From Rhodeus uyekii (Eukaryota; Chordata; Actinopteri; Cypriniformes; Acheilognathidae): DNA of 64,000 nucleotides. The translations under genes and the position numbers were made by a program. The stretch is from contig JAWRVZ010000133.1 in the NCBI GenBank assembly GCA_037043235.1, positions 1 through 64,000 on the forward strand. Direction: 5' to 3'. The notes below the pieces were generated by a model. That model made no database searches. It was not told the DNA's origin and saw nothing but the letters and a program-made list of their open reading frames with translations. Of this stretch, positions 24,987-37,995 are shown piece by piece. How positions within the stretch are numbered: the first letter of the stretch is position 1; each line of letters opens with the position of its first letter.

Positions 24987-26152
24987 AGGGGCCAAGCACC
25001 GAAGGTGCGGAGGCACCTATTGTTTTTGTTCCGGTTCTTATTATTATTATTATTATTATTCTTCTTCTGCCATTGAAGTCTATGACAGCCCATAGAACCG
25101 TAAGCGGGAAAATGAAAAAAAGTTGGCACACTCATAAAGGAGAGTCCAATCATTGACCATAGCAAAATTGAAGTCTCTAACTCAATCTCTATAGCGCCAC
25201 CAACCGTCCAAAGTTGCACTCACGTTTACGTAAATAACTTTTGAACCGTATGTCCTAGAAACAAAATTCTTTTGTCCACTGATTCCTTGGCTCAAGACGA
25301 TTCGATTGCACCCTATGACGTCATTTTCCGTCATGAAAATTTTCCCGCCATTTTGAATTTTATGAAAAACCTACTTTGTCGAACTCCTCCTAGGCCGTTC
25401 GTCCGATCTTCACGAAAATTGAACCACATCATCTCCCGACAATGTGGACAAAATGATATATAAAGAAAGTTGATTCGACAAACCGTTTACGAATAACTCG
25501 CGAAAGAATCCGAGGTAAAAGTCGCCAAATTGAAACTGAGGCTTTATCTCCGCAATGCATTAGTCTTTTCTGACCAAACTAGGTGTGTGTTATGTCAATC
25601 ATGGTCTGAGGCTACCTGCAGAGTTTTGGCGCTCTGCCCCCTAGTGGTCAGGAGTTATGAAAAACTGACTTTTTTGCTTATAACTTCTGAACCCTTTGGC
25701 CAAAAAACATGAAACTGGTCTCTTTAGATCCAGTGGGTCATGCCGAGTCCTGTGATACCAAATATTCCCATATCGGCCATTTTGAGCGTCTGCCATTTCG
25801 ATTTTTCTTATAAGATGCTAAGTTTAACAAACACATGACTTTAGTGCTCTGTCAGCAATGGTTTACCCAATTGAAAGCAAACTTTGCATGTGTCAGTCAC
25901 CACACTCTCAATGTACCACATGAATTGACACTACAATTTGGTTACAGCGCTGCCTGTTGGTTGAATGTGATAAACCATTAAATCGAAATACTAAAGACCG
26001 TATTGTTGATTTTTCAGCCATTTAGACTTAAGTCATATTGAAATGTCTTTAGATTCTTACTGCCGTTGGTCTGATGATGCAAGCCATGTCGGCATAACAT
26101 GTAATGCCCTCCTTGCGCTTGGCCCCGTGATGGCTGCTAGCAGCTATATTTA
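24987..26152 (+). mobile_element. Family A short unit (R subtype) with one 5' hairpin
   Basis: The hairpin terminus is at 24987-25042, followed by a TTA tract and an R body; the 3' end is at 26152. Together with the preceding P unit it forms another P-R dimer of about 2.2 kb. Confidence 0.85.
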
Positions 26153-27249
26153 TTATTCTTTTTCTTCTGCCATTGAAGTCTATGACAGCCCATAGAACCG
26201 TAAGCGGGAAAATGAAAAAAAGTTGGCACACTCATAAAGGACAGTCCAATCTTTGACCATAGCAAAATTAAACTCTCTAACTCAATCTCTATTGCGCCAC
26301 CAACTGTCCAAAGTTGCACTCACGTTTACGTAAATAACTTTTGAACCGTATGTCCTAGAAACAAAATTCTTTCGTCCACTGATTCCTTGGCTCAAGACGA
26401 TTCGATTGCACCCTATGACGTCATTTTCCGTCATGAAAATTTTCCCGCCATTTTGAATTTTATGAAAAACCTACTTTTTCGAACTCCTCCTAGGCCGTTC
26501 GTCCGATGTTCACGAAAATTGAACCACATCATCTCCAGACAATGTGGACAAAACGATATATAAAGAAAGTTGACTCGCCAAACCGTTTACGAATAACTCG
26601 CGAAAGAATCCGAGGTAAAAGTCGCCAAAATGAAATTGTGGCTTTATCTCCGCAATGCATTAGCCTTTTCTGACCAAACTAGGTGTGTGTTATGTCAATC
26701 ATGGTCTAAGGCTACCTGCAGAGTTTTGGCGCTCTGCCCCCTAGTGGTCAGGAGATATTAAAAAACTGACATTTTTGATTAAAACTCCTGAACGCTTTGT
26801 CTAAAAATCATGAAACTGCTGTCTTTAGATCCAGTGGGTCATGCCGAGTCCTGTGATACCAAATTTTCCCATATCAGCCATTTTGAGCGTCTGCCATTTC
26901 GATTTTTCTTATAAGATGCTATGTTTAACAAACACATGACTTTAGTGCTCTGTCAGCAATGGTTTACCCAATTGAAAGCAAACTTTGCATGTGTCACCAC
27001 ACTCTCAATATACCACATGAATTGACACTACAATTTGGTTACAGCGCTGCCTGTTGGTTGAATGTGATAAACCATTAAATCGAATTACTAAAGACCGTAT
27101 TGTTGATTTTTCAGCCATTTAGACTTAAGTCATATTGAAATGTCTTTAGATTCTTACTGCCGTTGGTCTGATGATGCCAGCCATGTCGGCATAACATTTA
27201 ATGCCCTCCTTGCGCTTGGCCCCGTGATGGCTGCTAGCAGCTATATTTA
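26153..27249 (+). mobile_element. Family A short unit, divergent
   Basis: A short form with a nearly lost TTA tract (TTATTCTTTTTCTTCTGCC). It carries substitutions absent from the R and P groups, such as CAATCTTTGACC near 26250. The 3' end is TATATTTA at 27249, leading into CTTCATCTTCTTCTTCTTCCGCC. Confidence 0.85.
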
Positions 27250-29078
27250 TTCTTCATCTTCTTCTTCTTCCGCCATGAAAGTCTATGGCAGCCCATAGAA
27301 CCGTATGCGGGAAAATGATGAAAGTTGGCACACTCATTAAAGACAGTCCAATCATTGACCATAACAAATTTGAAGTCTCTAACTCAATATCTCTAGCGCC
27401 ACCAACTGTCCAAAGTTGAACTAACGTTTATGCTAATAACTTTTGAACCGTATGACCTAGAAACAAAATTCTTATGTCCACTGATTCCTTGGCTCAAGAC
27501 GATTCGATTGCACCCTATGACGTCATTTTCCGTCATGAAATTTTTCCCGCCATTTTGAATTTTATGAAAAACCTACTTTTTCGAACTCCTCCTAGACCGT
27601 TTTTCCGATTTCAACGAAAATTGAACCACATCATCTCCAGACCATGTGGACAAAAAGTTATCCAAAGAAAGTTGATATGTCAAACCGTTTACGAATAACT
27701 CGCGAAAGAATCCGACGTAATGGTCGCAAAAATGAAATTGATGCTTTATCTCCGCAACACATTAGCGTTTTCTGACCAAACTAGGTGTGTGTTATGTCAA
27801 TCATGATCTGAGGCTACCTGCAGAGTTTTGGCGCTGTGCCCCCTAGTGGTCAGGAGATATGAAAAAGTTAAATATTTGCTTATAACTTCTGAACGCTTTG
27901 GCCAAAAATAATAAAACTGGTCTCTTTAGATTCAGTGCATCATGCCGAGTCGTGCGATACCAAATTTTCCCATATCGGCCATTTTGAGCGTCGGCCATTT
28001 TGAATATTGTCATAAATTGCTATATTTAACAAAGATATTGGCGTATCGTTACGAAACTCAATATGTGTCTTCGGCACCTAACCTTGATACGACTCAAAAA
28101 GTTTCGAGGCAGCACCCCCTTGTGGTCAAAAATTATAACCAAATTTACAAATATGGTAATAACTTTTGAGTGCGTTAACCTATGGTAAAACAAATTATCT
28201 TTATACGTTCCTTGGGTCAAACCAAGAACACAGATACCAAATTTGTCATAGTCGGCCAAACTTCTTGTCCACCATGTTGTTTTTCTTTAAAAACCTACTT
28301 TTTCGAACTCCTCCCAGACCGTTTGTCCAATTTTCACCAAAATGAAACCACATCATCTCCAGACCATCATGACAAAAAGTTATCCAAAGAAAGTTGATAT
28401 GTCAAACCGTTTACGAATAACTCGCGAAAGAATCCGACGTAATGGTCGCAAAAATGAAATTGAGGCTTTATCTCCGCAACGCATTAGTGTTTTCTGACCA
28501 AACTAGGTGTGTGTTATGTCAATCATGGTCTGAGGCTACCTGCAGAGTTTTGGCGTTCTGCCCCCTAGTGGTCAGGAGATATAAAAAAACTGACATTTTT
28601 GATTATAACTCCTGAACGCTTTGTCTAAAAATCATGAAACTGCTGTCTTTAGATCCAGTGGGTCATGCCGAGTCCTGTGATACCAAATTTTCCCATATCG
28701 GCCATTTTGAGCGTCTGCCATTTCGATTTTCTTATAAGATGCTATGTTTAACAAACACATGACTTTAGTGCTCTGTCAGCAATGGTTTACCCAATTGAAA
28801 GCAAACTTTGCATGTGTCAATGTCACCACACTCTCAATGTACCACATGAATTGACACTACAATTTGGTTTCAGTGCTGCCTGTTGGTTGAATGTGATAAA
28901 CCATTAAATCGAATTACTAAAGACCGTATTGTTGATTTTTCAGCCATTTAGACTTAAGTCATATTGAAATGTCTTTAGATTCCTACTGCCGTTGGTCTGA
29001 TGATGCCAGCCATGTCGGCATGACATTTAATGCCCTCCTTGTGCTTGGCCCCGTGATGGCTGCTAGCAGCTATATTTA
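27250..29078 (+). mobile_element. Family A long unit
   Basis: A long form (1.83 kb) with the central segment duplicated, beginning at a CTT-type edge rather than TTA. The part from 27474 appears again at the right end of the window (63139 onward). The 3' end is intact at 29078. Confidence 0.85.
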
Positions 29079-29083
29079 TTATT

Positions 29084-29199
29084 AGGGGCCAAGCACCGAA
29101 GGTGCGGAGGCACCTATTGTTTCTGTTCCGGTTCTTATTATTAGGGGCCAAGCACCGAAGGTGCGGAGGCACCTATTGTTTTTGTTCCGGTTCTTATTA
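29084..29199 (+). repeat. Two tandem family A 5'-terminal hairpin units
   Basis: Units start at 29084 and 29143 (59-bp spacing). The first has TTTCTGTTCC and the second TTTTTGTTCC in the T-rich arm, so the two copies are not simply identical slippage products. Confidence 0.9.
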
Positions 29200-30310
29200 T
29201 TATTATTATTATTATTCTTCTTCTGCCATTGAAGTCTATGACAGCCCATAGAACCGTAAGCGGGAAAATGAAAAAAAGTTGGCACACTCATAAAGGACAG
29301 TCCAATCATTGACCATAGCAAAATTGAAGTCTCTAACTCAATCTCTAAAGCGCCACCAACTGTCCAAAGTTGCACTCACGTTTATGTAAATAACTTTTGA
29401 ACCGTATGTCCTAGAAACAAAATTCTTTTGTCCACTGATTCCTTGGCTCAAGACGATTCAATTGCACCCTATGACGTCATTTTCCGTCATGAAAATTTTC
29501 CCGCCATTTTGAATTTTATGAAAAACCTACTTTTTCGAACTCCTCCTAGGCCGTTCGTCCGATTTTCACGAAAATTGAACCACATCATCTCCAGACAATG
29601 TGGACAAAACGATATATAAAGGAAGTTGGTTCGTCAAACCATTTACGAATAACTCACAAAAGAATCTGAGGTAATAGTCGCTAAAATGAAATTGAGGCTT
29701 TATCTCCGTAATGCATTTGCCTTTTCTGACCAAACTAGGTGTGTGTTATGTCAATTATGGTCTGAGGCTACCTGCAGAGTTTTGGCGCTCTGCCCCCTAC
29801 TGGTCAGGAGATATGAAAAACTGTCATTTTTGATTATAACTCCTGAACGCTTTGTCCAAAAATCATGAAACTGGTCTCTTTAGATCCAGTGGGTCATGCC
29901 GAGTCCTGTGATACCAAATATTCCCATATCGGCCATTTTGAGCGTCTGCCATTTCGATTTTTCTTATAAGATGCTATGTTTAACAAACACATGACTTTAG
30001 TGGTCTGTCAGCAATGGTTTACCCAATTGAAAGCAAACTTTGCATGTGTCAATGTCACCACACTCTCAATGTACCACATGAATTGACACTACAATTTGGT
30101 TACAGCGCTGCCTGTTGGTTGAATGTGATAAACCATTAAATCGAAATACTAAAGACCGTATTGTTGATTTTTCAGCCATTTAGACTTAAGTCATATTGAA
30201 ATCTCTTTAGATTCTTACTGCCGTTGGTCTGATGATGCCAGCCATGTCGGCATGACATTTAATGCCCTCCTTGCGCTTGGCCCCGTGATGGCTGCTAGCA
30301 GCTATATTTA
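29084..30310 (+). mobile_element. Family A short unit with two 5' hairpins
   Basis: A short form with a body distinct from R and P (CTTTATCTCCGTAATGCATTTGCC near 29699). The 3' end is GCTGCTAGCAGC-TATATTTA at 30310. Confidence 0.85.
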
Positions 30311-32150
30311 TTCTTCATCTTCTTCCGCCATGGGAGTCTATGGCAGCCCATAGAACCGTAAGCGGGAAAATGAAAAAAAGTTGGCACACTCATTAAGGAC
30401 AGTCGAATCATTGACCATGACAAATTTGAAGTCTCTAACTCAATATCTCTAGCGCCACCAACTGTCCAAAGTTGAACTAACGTTTATGCTAATAACTTTT
30501 GAACCGTATGACCTAGAAACAAAATTCTTATGTCCACTGATTCCTTGGCTCAAGACGATTCGATTGCACCCTATGACGTCATTTTCCGTCATGAAAATTT
30601 TCCCGCCATTTTGTATTTTATGAAAAACCTACTTTTTCGAACTCCTCCTAGGCCGTTTTTCCGATTTCAACGAAAATTGAACCACATCATCTCCAGACAA
30701 TGTGGACAAAAAGTTATCCAAAGAAAGTTGATATGTCAAACCGTTTACGAATAACTCGCGAAAGAATCCGACGTAATGGTCGCAAAAATGAAATTAAGGC
30801 TTTATCTCCGCAACGCATTAGCGTTTTCTGACCAAACTAGGTGTAGGTTATGTCAATCATGATCTGAGGCTACCTGCAGAGTTTTGGCGCTGTGCCCCCT
30901 AGTGGTCAGGAGATATGAAAAAGTTAAATATTTGCTTATAACTTCTGAACGCTTTGGCCAAAAATAATAAAACTGGTCTCTTTAGATTCAGTGCATCATG
31001 CCGAGTCGTGCGATACCAAATTTTCCCATATCGGCCATTTTGAGCATCGGCCATTTTGAATATTGTCATAAATTGCTATATTTAACAAAGATATTGGCGT
31101 ATCATTACGAAACTCAATATGTGTCTTCGGCACCTAACCTTGATACGACTCAAAAAGTTTCGAGGCAGCACCCCCTTGTGGTCAAAAATTATAACCAAAT
31201 TTACAAATATGCTAATAACTTTTGAGTGCGTTAACCTATGGTAAAACAAATTATCTTTATACGTTCCTTGGGGCAAACCGAGAACACAGATACCAAATTT
31301 GTCATAGTCGGCCAAACTTCTTGTCCACCATGTTGTTTTTCTTTAAAAACCTACTTTTTCGAACTCCTCCCAGACCATTTGTCCAATTTTCACCAAAATT
31401 AAACCACATCATCTCCAGACCATCATGAAAAAAAGTTATCCAAAGAAAGTTGATATGTCAAACCGTTTACTAATAACTCGCGAAAGAATCCGACGTAATG
31501 GTCGCAAAAATGAAATTGAGGCTTTATCTCCGCAACGCATTAGCGTTTTCTGACCAAACTAGGTGTGTGTTATGTCAATCATGGTCTGAGGCTACCTGCA
31601 GAGTTTTGGCGCTCTGCCCCCTAGTGGTCAGGAGATATTAAAAAACTGACATTTTTGATTATAACTCCTGAACGCTTTGTCTAAAAATCATGAAACTGCT
31701 GTCTTTAGATCCAGTGGGTCATGCCGAGTCCTGTGATACCAAATATTCCCATATCGGCCATTTTGAGCGTCTGCCATTTCGATTTTGCTCATAAGATGCT
31801 TTGTTTTAACAAACACATGACTTTAGTGCTCTGTCAGCAATGGTTTACCCAATTGAAAGCAAACTTTGCATGTGTCAATGTCACCACACTCTCAATGTAC
31901 CACATGAAATTACTCTACAATTTGGTTACAGCGCTGCCTGTTGGTTGAATGTGATAAACCATTAAATCGAAATACTAAAGACCGTATTGTTGATTTTTCA
32001 GCCATTTAGACTTAAGTCATATTGAAATGTCTTTAGATTCTTACTGCCGTTGGTCAAACAGTCATGACAGCTCAGATGGTCCTGCTACGTTTGAATGCCC
32101 GGTCCTTGCTGCTTGGCAGCGTGATGGCTGCTAGCAGCTATATTATTATT
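30311..32150 (+). mobile_element. Family A long unit with a chimeric A/B 3' end
   Basis: The body is ordinary long-form A up to CTTACTGCCGTTGGTC (about 32055). It then switches to B-type 3' sequence (AAACAGTCATGACAGCTCAGATGGTCCTGC, read here as two pieces, then ACGTTTGAATGCCCGG) and back to A-type GTGATGGCTGCTAGCAGC. The B motif is damaged (GAATGCCC for GAACCCC), and the end reads TATATTA. A family B element follows at 32151. Confidence 0.75.
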
Positions 32151-32196
32151 AGGGGTTCAAACGCGAAGCGTTGAAAACCTATTGTAATTGTTAGGA

Positions 32197-32228
<32 letters not shown>

Positions 32229-34026
32229 CTTCTGCCGTAATGTGTCTCGTGCAGACCAAACCGTAAGGTCTAGAGACTTGAAACTTTGTCAGATGGTAGG
32301 TCTCAATTTGGGGAGAACGTATCAAAATATGACGCAAATCGGGCTATAGGTGGCGCTACAGCGACTACAAACGCGTACATGTTCATAACTCGTAAACCGT
32401 TTGTCGTACACTCAAGTGTCTTATATCTCTGGAATCCTTGGCTCAAAACTTAAAAAATGTATATCTCCGATTTCATTTCCGCCTATAAAAATTTTCCGCC
32501 ATTTTGAATTTTCTGAAAAAAAAAGTTTTCGAACTCCTCATAGACCGTTTGTCCAAATAACGCGAAACTTCACACATATCATCTAGAGACTCTCATGACC
32601 AAAAGTTATTCAAATAATTTTGATCGGTGATTCACGCTTGCAACGACACGCTAAAACGTTTGCATAAGGCGGAGACACTTTTGCTAAAATCGTAATAGCT
32701 CTGGAACGCAAAGAGATAATCTCACCAAACTTCACATAGTCATGTATAAGCTCAATTTGTGGTCACACCAAAAAAACTGCGATGATTGACCACTTGGTGG
32801 CGCTATATTGCGAAAAAAACACTCAATCACCTGTACAGGGTCACATGGTAGTCCGATTGACCTGAGACTTGTCATGCACGGTCTTTGTCCAAGGGTCCAT
32901 GATGGTCTATGAGGACATTGGTGTATCTCAAAAAACATGACCGTCATCGGCCAATGAACTTTGAGCATCAATTAGACCAGCTTAACGAAGGTCGATCGGA
33001 ACGAAACTCGATGGGCGTGTTTGACTCATGGCCCTAGTGGTCTGTCAGAATTTTGAAGAAAATCGGACACTCGTTGGTGCTAACAAGTTTTTTGCGTCTC
33101 TACTCACGTGGTGTTTCACGCATCCCCAAAATATTGATATCATCTGATAGATCTCCTCATACTGAACAACTTTGCCTCAAGAACCACTGCTGTCAATCAA
33201 ATTGTTTGCGAAATATTGGAGATTTTTGAAATTTCAAATTTTTCGAACTCGTCATAGGCCGTCAATCTCACTGGCTTGAAAATTCACACGCATCATCTAG
33301 GGACACTCAAGGCAAAAAGTTGTCAAAGGATTTTCGATTAGTTAAACCGTTCAGCAAAAAAAAAATTTCATATATTTCTGATTTGGCCTATTGTGATTAA
33401 AATGTCTATATATCTTGTCCAAAAACAAGAAACTTCACAAAACTGTGTAAATGTTAAGAACAAGACATTATGAAGAAACTTGTGAGGTTTCATGTATTTC
33501 TGATGCTCGTACGGCTCACAATAAATTATAAACGATCCACATTTTAAAATCTTAGAAAAGCTGTAATACTAGTTTTGTCCTCAAGAGAAACGTCACAGAT
33601 CTGTGAACATGTTAAGAACAAGTCATTTTGAAGAAATGTGTCAGGTCTCATGTATTTCTGATGCTCATAGGGCTCACAATAAATTACAAACGATGTACAT
33701 TTTAAAATCTTAGAAAAGCTGTAATACTACTTTTGTCCACAAGAGGCACCATCAGGCTAGAAAATCTTTTTATGTGGAGAACAAGTCAGATTGACATAGA
33801 CTGACATAAACTGACAGAACAGTTCAGATGTTCAGTTCACAATATCATTTAATCTTCTCAGTCTGAACATCTTTGAAAGATTTCTATTCATTGTTTGCAC
33901 AGAGTAGAAATTTCACAGAACTGTGCTCATTAGGAAATCTAGTCAGATTGACCACAAACCGTCTTGACAGCTCAGATGGTCTTGCGACGTTTGAACCCCG
34001 GTCATTGCTGCTTGCAGCTATATTTA
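32151..34026 (+). mobile_element. Family B element with 5' hairpin and intact 3' end
   Basis: The hairpin terminus GGGGTTCAAACGC is at 32152, followed by a long TTA tract and B body. The 3' motif CGTTTGAACCCC is near 33988, then palindrome and TATATTTA to 34026. It is shorter than the 20589 copy because a segment near the 3' end (about 33930-33950) is missing. An A-rich tract (about 33356-33366) replaces part of one phrase. Confidence 0.8.
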
Positions 34027-36019
34027 TTATTATTATTATTATTATTCTGCCGTACTTCTTATCGTGCAGACCAAACCGTAAGGTCTAGAGACTTGAAAGT
34101 TGGTTAGATGGTAGGTCTCAATTTGGGGAGAACGTATCAAAATATGACGCAAATCGGGCAATAGGTGGCGCTACAGCGACTACAAACGCGTACACGCTCA
34201 TAACTCGTAAACCGTTTGTCGTAGACTCAAGTGTCTTATATCCCTGGAATCCTTGGCTCAAGACTTAAAAAATGTATATCTCCGATTTCATTTCCGCCTA
34301 TAAAAATTTTCCGCCATTTTGAATTTTCTGAAAAAAAAATTTTTCGAACTCCTCATAGGCCGTTTGTCCAAATCACGCAAAATTTCCCACGCATCATCTA
34401 GAGACTCTCATAACCAAAAGTTGTCAAAGGAATTTTGATCGGTGATTCACGCTTGCAACAAGACAATAAAACGTTCGCATAAGGCGGAGACACTTTTGCT
34501 AAAATCGTAATACCTCTGGAACGCAAAGAGATAATCTCACAAAACTTCACATAGTCATCTATAAGATCAATATGTGGTCACACCAAAAAAACTGCGATGA
34601 TTGACCACTTGGTGGCGCTATATTGCGAAATAAACACTCAATCACCTGTACAGGGTCACATGGTAGTCCGATTGACCTGAGACTTGTCATGCACGGTCTT
34701 TGTCCAAGGGTCCATGATGGTCTATGAGGACATTGGTGTATCTCAAAAAACATGACCGTCATCGGCCAATGAACTTTGAGCATCAATTAGACTAGCTTAA
34801 CGAAGGTCGATCGGAACGAAACTCGATGGGCGTGTTTGACTCATGGCCCTAGTGGTCTGTCAGAATTTTGAAGAAAATCGGACACTAGTTGGCGCTAACG
34901 AGTTTTTTGCGTCTCTACTCACGTGGTGTTTCACGCATCCACAGAATATTGATATCATCTGATAGATCTCCTCATACTGAACAACTTTGCCTCAAGAACC
35001 ACTGCTGTCAATCAAATTGTTTGCGAAATATTGGAGATTTTTGAAATATAAAATTTTTCAAACTCGTCATAGGCCGTCAATCTCACTGGCTTGAAAATTC
35101 ACACGCATCATCTAGGGACACTCAAGGCAAAAAGTTGTCAAAGGATTTTTGATTAGTTAAACCGTTCAGCAGATACAATTTTTCATATATTTCTGATTTG
35201 GCCTATTGTGATTAAAATGTCTATATATCTTGTCCAAAAACAAGAAACTTCACAAAACTGTGTAAATGTTAAGAACAAGACATTATGAAGAAACTTGTGA
35301 GGTTTCATGTATTTCTGATGCTCGTACGGCTCACAATAAATTATAAACACTCTATATTTTAAAATCTTAGAAAAGCTGTAATACTACTTTTGTCCACAAG
35401 AGAAACGTCACAGAACTGTGAACATGTTAAGAACAAGTCATTTTGAAGAAATGTGTCAGGTCTCATGTATTTCTGATGCTCATAGGGCTCACAATAAATA
35501 ATAAACTATCTATATTTTAAAATCTTAGAAAAGCTGTAATACTACTTTTGTCCACAAGAGGCGCCGTCAGGCTAGAAAATCTTTTCATGTGGAGAACAAG
35601 TCAGATTGACATAGACTGACATAAAAGTTCAGATGATATGATGTGTGGTGTTAAACATATCCACACGATATTAATATAATTTGATAGATCTTCCTATAGT
35701 GAAAAAATGTGTAATATGATACGTCTATACATCGTTTACACAAACTAGAAACTTCATAAAGATGTGTTTATGTGGAGAACAAGTCAGATTGACATAGATC
35801 GACATTACAGTTCAGATGTTCAGTTCACAATATTAATATCATTTGATCTTCTCATTCTGAACATCTTTGAAAGATGTCTATACATTGTTTGCACAAAGTA
35901 GAAACTTCACAGAACTGTGCACATTAGGATAACTAGTCAGATTGACCACAAACAGTCATGACATCTCAGATGGTCCTGCTACGTTTGAACCCCGGTCATT
36001 GCTGCTTGCAGCTATATTT
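34027..36019 (+). mobile_element. Family B element without 5' hairpin, 3' end intact
   Basis: The B body of the CCGTACTTCTTATC subtype is joined to the previous B element by (TTA)n. Its 3' end has ACGTTTGAACCCC near 35979, GCTGCTTGCAGC and TATATTTA, with the final A at 36020 shared with an AGGGG that begins a different terminus. Confidence 0.8.
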
Positions 36020-36064
36020 AGGGGTATTAAACGCGATATAAATACTGAAAACCTATTGTAAACG
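36020..36064 (+). mobile_element. Third variant ("C") of the 5' terminus
   Basis: AGGGGTATTAAACGCGAT starts exactly where an A or B terminus would, straight after TATATTTA. It then gives AATACTGAAAACCTATTGTAA. It shares GGGG, AACGCGA and TGAAAACCTATTGTAA with family B, but the stem is GTATT/AATAC with a larger loop instead of C-GAA-G. No matching 3' motif (CGTTTAATACCCC) was seen in the window. The body it once led is therefore missing or was replaced. Confidence 0.6.
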
Positions 36065-36514
36065 ACTCGACAACACAAGAGTGGAAAGAGGTGAACTAAA
36101 TAGGCAGATGATATGAGAATCAGGTGTGTCAGGTATTTCACTGCGTGAACAATAGCATATTAATATCACAATTAATTAATGTTAACAACACGATGTAAAA
36201 CCGCTGTAAATCACTTATAAAAGTATGCACTGTCTGAATGATGCAGCAAAACCAAGCAACGCTGAGAGAATGAACGAGTTAAGGGGTGATAAAGGGGTTG
36301 GAACCGCGTGATTGTGTTATGAGAGGCTGTCATTAGGATATTTCCAGTAAAAATGTGCGCTACGATGCTGAGTGTTAGGACTTTTCCACACAAAAAATAC
36401 GCGTGGGTGAGGGAAAAATTCTCTCGCACTCCGATACAATGCTCGTACACCGATTTGACCCTCCATGCTCGATTTGCTTGTATACTAAGTCGCTCGTAAT
36501 ACGAGGTATTACTG
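36065..36514 (-). mobile_element. Pogo/Tigger-like element fragment, reversed
   Basis: Read on the minus strand it starts CAGTAATACCTCGTATTACGAG at 36514. It is alignable with the left part of the element at 41551: the GCATGGAGGGTC phrase, the CACCCCTTAA phrase, then CACCTGAT and CATCTGCC. A TA follows the terminus at 36515-36516. The other end is missing. The fragment begins within about 15 bp of the C-type terminus. The long minus-strand frame over 36211-36648 is non-coding repeat sequence. Confidence 0.7.
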
Positions 36515-37085
36515 TAGTCCTCGCTGCAGACTTCGTATTTTGATGTCACGTATATGTAAGACGTGTTTGTGTCACCGCGCATGCATGTAAGTTCACACGT
36601 GGATGTTAGCGAAAGCGATGGATTCAATGGCAGTAAGTGAATAAGCATGTTGTTTTTAACAATTGTGCGTTTGTGTTAACATATTCTAAGGGATTGCATA
36701 GAGTGGGTTATAATCTGTTTAAGGTTTCAAAAAGATGTTATGACATAATTTATGATACGTGTTAGCATTCGAGATGACAGGGTTTCTTGGGTGCTAAAAA
36801 TTCATTTTGATTAACAAACTAAGGCTTTAAAGATGTCTTAGGAGAGCGGAAAGACTTAAATTAATGAAGTAATGTCATTGATTTTTGTTGCATGCATTGC
36901 AAAAAAATAAAAACAGTTCCTCAGTATTTTTGTCCTGTTTACAGATATTTAAATCTTTCAACCGAAATACATTTACATTGGAAGCAAAATTGGAGTCTCA
37001 AAAGAATGAATAAATAATTCATCAAAAGCGAATACCTTCTTATAATTATAAGGGTTAGGATTATAAATAAGGGAAGGATTATAAA
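36515..37085. other. AT-rich intergenic sequence
   Basis: There is no recognisable gene, repeat family or RNA in this stretch. It is AT-rich with short open frames only. Confidence 0.5.
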
Positions 37086-37087
37086 TA

Positions 37088-37725
37088 CAGTGGTCCCTCG
37101 AGATACGAAATTAATCCGTTCCGAGGCGGCCTTCGTATAATGAGTTTTTCGCATCTTGGAACACATTTTACATGTAAAATGGCTAATCCGTTCCAATCCC
37201 TCCAAAAACACCCCATTAAATTCCATAATAAAGCTAAATTGACTTATAAACAATGAAATAACGTAAAATGTCGAAGCTTACCTTTCGAGTGAGGCTATCT
37301 CCGAAAGTGGCGGCAGAGAAGGAGGAGGACAAACGGCAGATAACGTACGTACGTACACTTAACTCTAGGAAAACACATAAAAAATTTAAACTTTCGGGTG
37401 CGGAGTGGCTGAGCTAAAGCACGCCAGCACGTACGTATAGAAGATGCATGATGGGAGGGATGCTGTCCAATTAGAGAGAAGGATCTCATGGCTTGTCTAG
37501 TATCAGGAACCAATGGGAGAGCAGGAGGATGGTGGCGAGTCTACTATAACTAAGATGGCGGCGTGTGGCACGAGTTTCAAAATTGTTATGGGGAGAATCT
37601 CGGACTTTCAGAAACCTTTTATATCTTGAAAACTTTTCGTATGTAGAGCAGTAAAAATTTTCGTCTTTGCTTTCGTAACTTGGATTTTTCGTAAGTTGAG
37701 CCTTTCGTATCTTGAGGTACCACTG
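37088..37725. mobile_element. Pogo/Tigger-type MITE, 638 bp
   Basis: Terminal inverted repeats are CAGTGG(T)CCCTCGAGATACG at the left and its near-complement CGTATCTTGAGGTACCACTG at the right. Both sides are flanked by TA (37086-37087 and 37726-37727), the target duplication used by Tc1/mariner-pogo elements. No transposase ORF lies inside. The interior has a moderately GC-rich segment with ACGTACGTACGTAC near 37345. Confidence 0.8.
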
Positions 37726-37995
37726 TACCTACCCGTAGAAAAAAGTTTTCTTTAATTTTATGAGCTTTGGTGGATGATATTTGTCATTGTTTTAATTTTA
37801 AGCTCATTTTAAGAGCTCAAGATGCATGTTAGTGTCCTTGAGAAAGGTGAAAAGATAAAAATAAACCAATGCAACACATGTTGTGATAAATATCACTGCC
37901 CGTTTTGTGTGACCTGGGTGTACAAACCAACAGATTTTTATAATGTTTTTAAAAATGGTGTGTGTAGAGCTTGAACATCCATAAACATTTTTTTT
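37726..37995. other. Intergenic sequence, nothing recognised
   Basis: AT-rich DNA between the pogo MITE and a G tract. No feature could be supported. Confidence 0.5.

Noticed and set aside
1..36019. Centromeric or other functional satellite array
   Set aside because: Units are long, keep transposon ends and are interspersed with a second family; nothing in the sequence identifies a centromere, so only a repeat array is claimed.
36211..36648. 145-aa minus-strand ORF
   Set aside because: It lies mostly within a reversed pogo-like fragment whose relative at 41551 is not open in the same frame, and no domain was recognised.
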